From positions 8,247 through 37,738 of the forward strand of contig JASANZ010002038.1 of assembly GCA_030849805.1 (NCBI GenBank): a stretch of 29,492 nt of DNA, written 5' to 3'. Positions 1-8,232 of this stretch are shown here, piece by piece; within the stretch, counting starts at the first letter, position 1, and the number at the start of each line of letters is the position of its first letter. The notes under the pieces were generated by a model that had not been told where the DNA came from, did no database searches, and saw only the letters and a list, made by a program, of their open reading frames with translations. The DNA is from Sergeia podlipaevii (Eukaryota; Euglenozoa; Kinetoplastea; Trypanosomatida; Trypanosomatidae). The position numbers and the translations under genes were made by a program.

Positions 1-1318
1 GGGGGGGGGGGGGTTATTTTTCGTTTTCTCCTCTTATTTTCTCTCTTGATGTCGACGTGGCATATGTGCTTGAGTGCCTCGCTAAATACGTTGTCACATT
101 CTCGTCTTTTCCTTTTTATCTTTTATCTTTTTTTTTTTCATTCATTTCATTTACATATTGCATAAACAGTACAAAAAAAGAGGAACTTGAATATGTAAAC
201 CCTATCTTTTTCTTTGATTTGCTTTGCCTTTTTTTATTTTGCATGATAGAAAATAAAGGAGAGAAATGGATTTTTTTTTTGATCCAAATACCTTTTATAA
301 AAGATTTATATATATATATATATATATATATACATAAACAAGAGCAGTTTCTGCTGACTATTCCGCGCTATCGAGGGTACACATGAATAAAAGCGTCTGT
401 GCATTGGTATAATGTTCATTGTATTTGTTGATATATTACTGTTGGTTTATGGTACTTCTTCGCCACCTCCCCCTCCCCGCCTCCTTCTTGATCCCAACAG
501 CAAAAAAAAATATATTTGTGTGTGTGTGTGCGCAATTGCTTGTTTCGTAAATGTACGTGTCTTTTTCAATTTTATTTTGCTATCATTTTAGGGATGAAAA
601 TGCTTTTTATTTTGTGATTAAATAAATTGCAATTTTTTTTTTAAGTTTTTTTTTTTTTTGACACCTCTGTCGCTCCTTCTTTTTCTTTTCTTTTTTTTCT
701 TTTTGAGATCATTTTTTTTTTTTTTCCCCGAAGTAGATAAGAATTCAATATAGATAGAAAAGAGCCTGTGAAGAGATGCACACGTTGCTTTTTTTTTTTT
801 TTGCTGTTGTTGAAAGGGCAAATATGTATTTTTTTATTATGATTTTGTTTTCGTTTTTCCTTGCTGTTGCCGTTGTTTAAAAATTTCATTACATATATAT
901 ATATATATATATATATATGCTTTTATGTTGAATACAATTTGTATTTAGCTGTACAAAGAGATACTTCTCAATGAGGTTTTTCCTTTCAATTTCTATTTTT
1001 TTTTCTTTTAAGTAGTGAATAACATTTATATATATATATATATATATTATCCTTTCTTTCTTTTTGTTCTTGCTCTTTCAATTCATTTATCTCTATATTC
1101 ATCCACTTTTGCGTGTTATGCGAAGATGTTTATGATCAGCATATATACATGCAGTTTTGCCTAGTTATTCAAACAACGGGAAAATCTGGTTAGCTTTTTA
1201 CAACTTAAACCACGCAAACAACCTATCTGTTCTTTTCGTTCACAAAAGTAAATCAAGAGGGAAACACAGGAATAAATAAATAAACAAATAAATAAAGACA
1301 TAAAGTATCGAGGTGTTG

Positions 1319-1320
<2 letters not shown>

Positions 1321-1360
<40 letters not shown>
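1321..1360. repeat. TTA trinucleotide microsatellite
   Basis: A 40-base uninterrupted run of the unit TTA lies about 310 bases before the CFA synthase start. It is in a non-coding spacer. A length polymorphism between strains is likely but cannot be seen here. Confidence 0.95.
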
Positions 1361-1594
1361 CAATCGTATCAACTCTCTCGCTTCCTACAGGATTTTTTTT
1401 TGGTCAAGTCAAAGCACGCACACATATACTGTCTCAAGCTAAATAGTCAAATACATATATATATAGGCATTCATTATATATTTCCATATATTTTTCTTTC
1501 TACGGCTATTATTATTATTGCTCACAAATCCAAAATAGTTTTTCAACTGATAGCACCCGCTTCTACACACACTCTCTCTATATATATATACATA

Positions 1595-1615
1595 TTTTTT
1601 TTTCCTCAAAATCAG
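1595..1615 (+). promoter_or_regulatory. Putative trans-splice acceptor of the CFA synthase gene
   Basis: A pyrimidine tract (nine T then CCTC, 1595-1607) is followed by the first AG at 1614-1615. No ATG occurs between this AG and the start codon at 1671, giving a predicted 5' UTR of about 55 bases. The tract-plus-AG rule is established for kinetoplastids; the exact site is inferred. Confidence 0.6.
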
Positions 1616-1670
1616 TTGTTACTTTATCGTTAGACTTACACGTCACAGCAAACACAACAACAGAAATACA

Positions 1671-3290
1671 ATGAACGGTGGAAATGCTGAAAACATGGCA
1701 GTGGCGGCGGCTCATGCCAATATGGATACTGTAAATCCTTTCACACCTGGCTCCGCTCAACAAAAACTCAACAATGGCATCAAGAACGACGGCAGCGATG
1801 CAAAGGAAAAGAACATTCAAGCGGAAATTAACAACAGGGGCAACAACAACGGTCATCGCAATGGTCAAACCTCTACATCGACTTCCACCAACAGCGATAA
1901 GTATGGGGATAGTCATAGTGTGAATTCTGCTCATGCGGACGCTGGTGACGCACACAACAAGGGCCCTCAATCTTCTCCAGAGAGGAAGCCGTTTGCAACT
2001 ATCCAGAAGGATTTGCCTTTTGGTGGACCTCGCGGAAACGGGAGCACCTTCGTTATGGAGGACGCCGAGTACGCGAAGTTATACGCACAGGAGCAAAAAT
2101 ATTATGCGCTAACGCAAAACATCTTGAACTTGGCTGGAATTACGATTAACGGCAACAAACCCTACGACATCGTCATCTACAATCCACTGACCTGCCGCCG
2201 TGTCATTCAGAAAGGCAGTCTAGGGCTTGGTGAGGCTTACATGGAAGGCTGGTGGGACACAAGAGACTTCTACGCGCTGGATACGTTCATTCAACACATT
2301 CTACAAGGCGGCATCGAATATTACTTCCCCAATAACGCCAAGGACATTTTGAACATTCTTAAAGCAAGGCTCTTTAATGCTCAGAGTAAGACGCGTAGCA
2401 AGAAGGTGGGCTTGCAGCACTACGATATCGGAAACGGACTCTTTGAGGAGATGCTGGGAAAGTACATGCAGTACAGCTGTGCGTACTGGGTCAAGCACGA
2501 CGGCGGTCCGCACGCCGCGCCGACCCCGATCACGACGCTCGAGGAAGCGCAGGAGCAGAAGCTGATCATGATTGCGGAGAAACTGAGATTGAAACCAGGG
2601 ATGGAGGTACTCGATGTGGGCTGTGGCTGGGGTACACTCGCACAGTTTTTAAGCGAGCGCTACGCTGTGAAGGTGACTGGGATCACCATCTCGGAGGAGC
2701 AGCGGAAGAGCGCCGCAGAACTTGTGAAGGAAGACTCAAACGTTACAATTCTTTTTCAAGATTATCGGGATGCCAAGTTTGACAAGAAATTTGATCGAAT
2801 TGTATCTGTGGGTATGTTCGAGCACGTAGGACCAAAGAATTACACAGCCTTCTTCAAACATATGCGCAGGCTGCTGCGCGACGATGACCCGGAAGCCGTC
2901 CTGCTGCTTCACACCATTGGCAGCCTGACCACCATGTCAAGCGCAGATCAATGGTATTGCAAGTACATCTTCCCCGGTGGCTGTCTCCCTTCCCTCACCA
3001 ATATTGGCAAGAGCATCGAGCAGTTGTTTGTCATGGAGGACCTTCACAATTTTGGTCACTTTTATAATCTGACGCTGCTGGAGTGGCGCAAGAGGTTCCT
3101 GAAGTACTGGATGAAGAGCGATCCACCTGCTCCGGAGAAGGAAAAGGAAGACTCGGATGTATTTTTTCGAATGTTTTTTTATTATCTGAGCACCAGCGCA
3201 GGGGCGTTCCTTGCGAGAGACCTTCAGCTGTGGCAGATGGTGCTGAGTCCAAAGGGCATTCCTGGTTATCCAAACGTGTATCGCCCTTGA
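1671..3290 (+). CDS. CFAS: Cyclopropane-fatty-acyl-phospholipid synthase
   Basis: This 539-residue SAM-dependent enzyme should transfer a methylene group from S-adenosylmethionine to a cis double bond of an unsaturated acyl chain in a membrane phospholipid. Residues ~1-125 are a low-complexity N/S/T/G/H-rich extension absent from bacterial enzymes. The rest matches bacterial Cfa end to end: an N-terminal lipid-binding part (~150-250, with GSLGLGEAYMEGWW), the SAM-binding loop VLDVGCGWG (313-321), and the C-terminal part ending in the GAFLARDLQLWQ region. Residues expected at the active site are present: C270 in YSCAYW, E384 in FEHVGPKN, H414 and I416 in HTIG, and Y504/Y505. It therefore looks intact and active. 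Known CFA synthases of Leishmania and relatives are thought to derive from bacteria, and this sequence agrees. The start is the first ATG after the predicted splice AG; the stop is TGA. No targeting signal is obvious. Confidence 0.96.
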   Translation: MNGGNAENMAVAAAHANMDTVNPFTPGSAQQKLNNGIKNDGSDAKEKNIQAEINNRGNNNGHRNGQTSTSTSTNSDKYGDSHSVNSAHADAGDAHNKGPQSSPERKPFATIQKDLPFGGPRGNGSTFVMEDAEYAKLYAQEQKYYALTQNILNLAGITINGNKPYDIVIYNPLTCRRVIQKGSLGLGEAYMEGWWDTRDFYALDTFIQHILQGGIEYYFPNNAKDILNILKARLFNAQSKTRSKKVGLQHYDIGNGLFEEMLGKYMQYSCAYWVKHDGGPHAAPTPITTLEEAQEQKLIMIAEKLRLKPGMEVLDVGCGWGTLAQFLSERYAVKVTGITISEEQRKSAAELVKEDSNVTILFQDYRDAKFDKKFDRIVSVGMFEHVGPKNYTAFFKHMRRLLRDDDPEAVLLLHTIGSLTTMSSADQWYCKYIFPGGCLPSLTNIGKSIEQLFVMEDLHNFGHFYNLTLLEWRKRFLKYWMKSDPPAPEKEKEDSDVFFRMFFYYLSTSAGAFLARDLQLWQMVLSPKGIPGYPNVYRP

Positions 3291-3370
3291 GAAATAGAGA
3301 GAAATAGAGAGAAAGAGAGAGAGAGAGAGAGGAAAGTAAGTGGGGTTTGTTTGTTTGTTTGTGTGTGTAT

Positions 3371-3412
<42 letters not shown>
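3291..3412. repeat. Paired GA-rich arrays after the CFA synthase stop
   Basis: GA-rich sequence starts at the base after the TGA stop (3291-3332, including a duplicated GAAATAGAGA unit), is broken by a GT/TTTG segment, and resumes as an uninterrupted GA run at 3374-3412. Both arrays would lie in the 3' UTR. Confidence 0.93.
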
Positions 3413-3416
<4 letters not shown>

Positions 3417-3575
3417 TTACTTTTCATTATCATCATCATCGTGTAAATATCTTTAGCGAATAGTAATGGTTGGTTGTGTTCTCGCGGTTTCTGTTTGTTT
3501 ATTCCCTCCATTATTATTAGCTTATGTTTTTTTTTCCTTTCTTTTAACGGATATATATATATATGTTTGTTACGA

Positions 3576-3601
3576 AGTGCGTTCCTCCGTGAGAACGCAT
3601 T
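3576..3601 (+). other. Hairpin in the CFA synthase 3' flank
   Basis: TGCGTTC at 3578-3584 pairs perfectly with GAACGCA at 3593-3599 across an 8-base loop. The stem extends outward by a G-U and an A-U pair to 3576 and 3601. It is a GC-rich island in AT-rich spacer, so a 3' UTR RNA structure is plausible. Function is unknown. Confidence 0.55.
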
Positions 3602-4221
3602 TTATAATTACTATTCTTATCTTCTATTTTTTTATATATATTTTTGAAGCGTAGTGCAAAGAGCAAATTTGTATTGCACGTAGAAGGACTATCACTTTAT
3701 ACTATCGTTCACACACACACACACACACAAGAGAGAGAGAGAAGGACCACCACAAACGTACAGCAAAAAAAAAACAGTATTTTGAATTTTAGAAGAAGAA
3801 AAAAAAACCCGAAAGGCTTTCATCTATAGTTTGTTGTACAACCAATGTGTGCTTTACTTAAGCGATGTATGCACGTTTGAGTCGCTGCTACTGATTTGTT
3901 TTTTTTATTATTATTATTATCATTATTACTGTTTTTGTTCACTGTATTGTTCGCGTTTTAGCTCATCTTGCTTCTCTCTCTCTTAGAAAAAAAAAAAAGG
4001 TGTGTAAGCATCAAAAAAAAAAACAGTTTGCTACTGAATCATTCTTTTACACTCTTTTTTTTTGCCAAGTACATATCTTTTTTCAAAAGAAAAAGAAAAA
4101 TACAATCAAGAAGGAAATTAGAGAAAGAGAGGAGGGATAGAAGAAGAGGGAGGAACAAAGAAGAGGTACTATATCGTGCCCAATACGGTGGTCCATGCGT
4201 GTTTGTGTATATGTTTGTGTA

Positions 4222-4226
<5 letters not shown>

Positions 4227-4253
<27 letters not shown>
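4227..4253. repeat. GT dinucleotide microsatellite
   Basis: An essentially uninterrupted GT run in the spacer between the CFA synthase and eIF2 beta genes, preceded by degenerate GT/AT repeats from about 4200. Confidence 0.93.
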
Positions 4254-4255
<2 letters not shown>

Positions 4256-5080
4256 CGTACTGAAAAGGGAGGGAAGGATGCAGTGTTTCGTTAGATGCAG
4301 ACTTTCTTTTTCTTTGTTCTTATGTTTAATGTGACGATGGCTTTTTTTTTTTTGAGTATTTGTGGGTATAATATATATAAAAAAAAGTGTAATGATAACA
4401 GCCGTCATCGATATTAGCTTTTGTTTGCAATTGGTATTCCTTTTTTTTTTTTTTAGGGGGGTTGTATGATCATTGAAGAAGTGGGAGACGTCCTATTTGT
4501 TTGTTGTGATTCCTTTATTGCTGTTATTTTTTTTTTTTTTTGCTTTACTCACACACACACGCACACCTCCCCTCCCTCTCCCCCCACCAATAAATTTGTA
4601 TTATTTAGCAAATATATTAAGTAAGTACGTAGAACAAAAGAAAATAAGAGCAAAAACCAGCAAAATAAGAAGAGATTTTCTTTCTCCTATAAGTCCTTTT
4701 TATATATAAAAAAAAAATGGCGTGCATGTTTATTCATTTTTTTCTTTTCTTTTTATAACCTTCATAAAACAATTGTTTGTTGCTGACAAAATGAAAAAAA
4801 GGGGAAAGACAGAAGGAAAGTGAAGAGAGTGTGTGTGTGTGTATGTTGTATGCAACCTTTAGAATCGAATCTCTCTCATAATTTTTTTTATGCGCTATTT
4901 GTGTTGGTGTTGTTGTGTCGCATGCCATTGCAAATAGTCAGTGTTGCATGTGTGATGGAGTTTAAATGTTCCTCCTATCTCTTTGAGCGAGGAAATAAAG
5001 CATTCATTGCTTTACTGCTTGTTGATCTGCTTACTTGCTGACTTACATGTTTCCTTCATTATTATTATACATTTAAAAAT

Positions 5081-5135
5081 CCCTCCATTTTTTTTTCTTT
5101 GTGTTGTTTTCTGATTATCAATATTGAAATCTAAG
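5081..5135 (+). promoter_or_regulatory. Putative trans-splice acceptor of eIF2 beta
   Basis: A pyrimidine-rich tract (5081-5112) is followed by the first AG at 5134-5135. Further AGs lie at 5150-5171, and a second T tract (about 5178-5187) follows them with no AG before the ATG at 5205. The acceptor should therefore be one of the AGs between 5135 and 5171, leaving a T tract inside the 5' UTR. Confidence 0.45.
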
Positions 5136-5204
5136 AATATAGATATATATAGAATTCATAAGTTCACGCAGTATTACTTTTTTTTTTGCTGTTACTTATT
5201 CATC

Positions 5205-6236
5205 ATGTCTGACGCAATCCCCAAGAGAGAGGAGCGCCGTAAGCGCCGCGACAGCGACGAAGACGAGGACGACGCCCCTGTGGAGGTCAAGAAGGTAGAA
5301 TCCCGCAAGGCACCCAAGGCGAAGGCTCCCTCTGCCGCCAAAGCTCCCTCTGCCGCTGCCCCGACCGCTCCCGCGAGCGCCGCTACTCACGTGGATCCTT
5401 CGGCGGGCTCCGCTGCTCAAGCTAACGGTTCCGCTGCCGGTGCGACCGCTGGCGGCGCTAGCGTTGACATCTTCGGCATCAACTACGGCACCCTCACCTA
5501 CGCAGGTCTGCTTGATCTTCTCACGAAAGTCTCCAGGGAGCAAGTGCAGGAGAAGATGCAGCAGCGCGAGCACGAGTTCCAGCAACAGTTGATGCGTCAG
5601 CAACAGCAGCTCCTGCAGAGGCCCGAGCGCTTCCTTGACTGGCAGAACGCCGCCGCCTCTGGCGCCAGCAGCCCTGTTGCTGAAGGTACGGCAGCGGCGG
5701 CAGCAATGGGCTCTTCTCCCTCTGGCGCTGCTAGCTGCTCGGAGACTGGGTACATGTACAGCGAGATGCTCTCTTGTATCTTTGAAGCGCTCAACCGAAA
5801 CAACGAGGGCAGCGCGCTCACGGAGCGCAACCAGCTGCCTGGCCCTGTTCTCGAGAAGCTGGGCAAGAAGAGGACTGTTATCTCCAACTTTGGCCGCATC
5901 TGCCAGTGCTTCAACCGCCCTATCGAGGATGTCAAGGACTTTATTGAGAAGGAACTTTCCATTCGCGGCAATCTTGATAGCAACAACGCCCTTATTCTCA
6001 AATACGAGATCCGCAAGGCGACCGACTTTGATCGCGTGATAATCAAGTACCTTGACGAGTACGTCAAGTGCAACGCATGCCATCGCATCGACACGACGCT
6101 CACGAAGGATGGTCGTCGCACGGAGCTGCGATGCAACATCTGCACTGCCACACGTACTGTGACGGCCGCGGGTACTGCCACCTTCAGCGCGCAGATCGAG
6201 AAGCGCTCTCGCCAGCGCGCTGCAATGACTTTGTAA
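5205..6236 (+). CDS. EIF2S2: Translation initiation factor eIF2 subunit beta
   Basis: This 343-residue protein would be the beta subunit of eIF2, the GTP-binding complex that brings initiator Met-tRNA to the 40S ribosome. The C-terminal half carries the eIF2beta/eIF5-type domain: an alpha/beta core at ~183-285 (KRTVISNFGRICQCFNRP, then LSIRGNLD) and a C-terminal zinc ribbon with C289-x2-C292-x17-C310-x2-C313. The domain sits at the C-terminus and nothing follows it, which fits eIF2 beta rather than eIF5. The N-terminus has a short basic-acidic stretch (KREERRKRR then DSDEDEDD), an Ala/Pro/Lys-rich linker (~35-85) and a Gln-rich helix-like segment (~112-140). The three polylysine boxes of animal and fungal eIF2 beta are not evident. 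The ATG at 5205 is chosen because the upstream in-frame extension has no ATG. The reverse-strand open frame covering this gene is a composition artefact. Confidence 0.93.
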   Translation: MSDAIPKREERRKRRDSDEDEDDAPVEVKKVESRKAPKAKAPSAAKAPSAAAPTAPASAATHVDPSAGSAAQANGSAAGATAGGASVDIFGINYGTLTYAGLLDLLTKVSREQVQEKMQQREHEFQQQLMRQQQQLLQRPERFLDWQNAAASGASSPVAEGTAAAAAMGSSPSGAASCSETGYMYSEMLSCIFEALNRNNEGSALTERNQLPGPVLEKLGKKRTVISNFGRICQCFNRPIEDVKDFIEKELSIRGNLDSNNALILKYEIRKATDFDRVIIKYLDEYVKCNACHRIDTTLTKDGRRTELRCNICTATRTVTAAGTATFSAQIEKRSRQRAAMTL

Positions 6237-7558
6237 GGCGGGAGAAGAACGCAAAGAAATTTTTTTTTTTTTTTTTAAAAAAAAAAAGCGAAGAAGAAAA
6301 AAAAAAAAAAGACATATGAACAAAGAAGAAGTAGAAGTAGAAGGAAAGAATGTTGAAAAAAAAAAAAGAAAATATGTTTTTTTTTCTTTTTTTTACAGAA
6401 GGGGAATATTTTTGGCGCTTCACTCTCATTATAAAATTTACTGTGATGCACTGTGGGGGAAGAATTATGAGAAAAGAAGAGAAGGGGGGGGGCAGAAAGG
6501 AGAAGAAGAATATAGTTAGTGAGTGCGGGGAGGAGCACCATTCAATAACATATTTATGAGAAGTTCTCTTCTTTTTTTTTGTTATTTGCCACTTCTTTCA
6601 TTTCCCCCCCCCCCCTCCGTTTTATTATTTCCTATTCCAAATATTAACATTTTGCTTTCTCGTTTCTTTCTTATTATTTCTTTCTTCTTTTTGGAGCAAT
6701 ATGATTGTACTTAAGAATAAGAGAAGAAAAAATCAAAAATCAAACATCTTTTCTTCTAAAGCCCCATGTGTGTGTGTGTCTCTCTCTCTCCACGTGTATA
6801 TGTGTGGATATGCAAGTGAACTCCCCCCTCCCTCCCTCCCTCCTCAAGAGGAATGAAAGAAGGAAGTCGTACGTACAGGAGATGAGTAGGAAGGATTTCA
6901 GAGAGGAAGAGAAGGAGGTGCATGACAGTTAGTAGCAAACGGTTAAGAAAGGAGAGATTTTTAAAGAGAACAAAAAGCCATCTGCGTCTGCCTGCGTGTG
7001 TGTGTGTGTACCACATGTATACAGCTGAATACAGGCAGGCTAGAGCAACACACACACAAAAAAAAAAAAGAATGAAGCATCAATCCATGCATTAACACAA
7101 AGCCAAGAAAGCACGATTGTGATTATGTTATGAATAATGATGTGCTCATTTCATCTTTTTTTTTTTTTACTAGCATGAATCACAAAGTTATCCTCACTCC
7201 CCCCCCCCCCCTCCTCCTCCATGAATATGGGGCGTATATATATGTCACGTGAATATATATATATGCAGTGTTGCTTCATGGTACTGTGAGCTGTGTTTAT
7301 ATGGTGATGATGCTTGTGGCTGTTTTGTTGGTGTTTTACTTCTCTATTAGTTCTTCTTCCCTTCACCCTTTTATTGGGTACACAAGAGCATGACCGTGAC
7401 GCGTATATATCATTGGATGACGACTATTATTATAATTACTTTTATTTTAAGAGGGAGTTCTTAACTTGTAACACGAAACACACAAAAAAAATGGGATTTC
7501 TGCAAGAAGGTGGAAAACTATTTTAGTTTTCTTTTTTTTTTTGTTCTTGCTGATGGAA

Positions 7559-7655
7559 ACCGTCTCTCTCTCTCTCTCTTTCTTTCTTTCTCCTGTATAA
7601 CCACCGCTTTTTATATATTAAGCGAATGAAACAAGAGAGAGAGAGAAGAGACGGT
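7559..7655 (+). other. Large CT/GA inverted repeat with nested hairpin
   Basis: The arm 7559-7580 (ACCGTCTC followed by six TC units and TT) is complementary to 7633-7655 over 22 base pairs, with one bulged A near 7646-7647. The 52-base loop contains a second small hairpin, CGCTT (7605-7609) against AAGCG (7620-7624). The unique ACCG/CGGT ends and the matched repeat length mean the pairing is not just a chance CT run facing a GA run. Role unknown: a 3' UTR structure or a non-coding RNA are the main options. Confidence 0.7.
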
Positions 7656-7677
7656 ATAGTAGTGCTAGCGCGGAGGC

Positions 7678-7714
7678 CTACATCGGTCTATATATATATA
7701 TAGCGTTGATGTAG
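7678..7714 (+). other. Two-part hairpin beside the CT/GA inverted repeat
   Basis: CTACATC (7678-7684) pairs with GATGTAG (7708-7714). Inside, a short internal loop is followed by the 16-base self-complementary run 7688-7703 (C, alternating TA, G). It begins 22 bases after the larger inverted repeat, so the two may form one structured region. Confidence 0.5.
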
Positions 7715-8180
7715 TATGTGATCAAGTGTACTTATTATTTTTGTTATTATTTTTGTTATTATTTTATTTCCTCGCTCCTTTTTTTTTTCTTCTTCATAGG
7801 TGTCGCTACCTCTTCATATCTCTATCTCTCTATCTCACTCGTTCTTGTAGGAGTTGGGGGGTTTCTTTTCTCCATCAAAGGAAGAAGAAATATTAAAAAG
7901 GAGAGAGTCTGCACATACAGAGGGAAAACTTGAAGTTATCCAGGGGGAAGGGCATCACTTTAACCTTTTTTTAAAAACTCTTTTTGTCATTGTAGCAGAC
8001 ACACCATCAGAAAAAAATTGCATCTAAGTTATTGTTTGTACCTTTATCCCACCATTTTAAAAAGGAGGAAACAAACAATTTGAAGTGGCGAGAGTGGCCG
8101 CGAGTTTTTTTTATTATTATTGTCAATCTAGTTAGTGGAGGTGAGGTAAAAACAAAGAATTGCATTATAAAAGTGCCCCA

Positions 8181-8205
8181 CATATTTCCCCGTTTGCTTA
8201 TATAG
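8181..8205 (+). promoter_or_regulatory. Putative trans-splice acceptor of mL49
   Basis: A modest pyrimidine-rich stretch (CATATTTCCCCGTTTGCTTA) leads to AG at 8204-8205, 27 bases before the ATG at 8233. The tract is weaker than for other genes here, and the T run at 8105-8112 is an alternative. Confidence 0.4.
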
Positions 8206-8232
8206 TCAAATCAAGTTTGGGAAGGTTTTACA

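Larger units (their letters stand above)
1..1670. other. AT-rich spacer upstream of the CFA synthase gene
   Basis: No credible gene is visible. The stretch opens with 13 G residues and then becomes T-rich on the + strand, with (TA)n runs at 307-332, 893-918 and 1027-1048, an AAAT-type repeat at 1271-1296 and a TTA run at 1321-1360. The short open frames here (for example 57-386 and 1313-1633) encode only F/Y/I/K-rich low-complexity peptides created by these repeats. It probably holds the 3' UTR of a gene outside the window plus the 5' UTR of the next gene. Confidence 0.75.
3291..5204. other. Spacer between CFA synthase and eIF2 beta
   Basis: About 1.9 kb without a credible gene. It holds purine (GA) arrays right after the stop codon, a CA plus GA run at 3710-3742, a GT run at 4227-4253, many T tracts, and a GC-richer hairpin at 3576-3601. 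Short open frames here are low-complexity and not supported. It should contain the CFA synthase 3' UTR, the polyadenylation region and the eIF2 beta 5' UTR. Confidence 0.75.
6237..8232. other. Spacer between eIF2 beta and mL49
   Basis: About 2 kb without a credible gene. It has A and T homopolymers just after the stop (6259-6310), C runs near 6604-6615 and 7200-7211, GT and CT runs, and a cluster of inverted repeats at 7231-7266, 7559-7655 and 7678-7714. The short open frames are repeat-driven and not supported. It should hold the eIF2 beta 3' UTR and the short mL49 5' UTR, and may hold a non-coding RNA. Confidence 0.7.

Noticed and set aside
1578..1970. Reverse-strand open frame of 130 codons at the CFA synthase start
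   Set aside because: It overlaps the low-complexity N-terminal coding part and a repeat-rich 5' UTR, and has no recognisable domain.
5196..6323. A 375-codon reverse-strand open frame across the eIF2 beta gene
   Set aside because: It mirrors the whole coding region of a clear eIF2 beta gene, its product is low-complexity R/L/A-rich, and all other genes run on the + strand.
7304..7310. GTGATGA, a C-box of a C/D small nucleolar RNA
   Set aside because: No D box or terminal stem was found at the proper distance.
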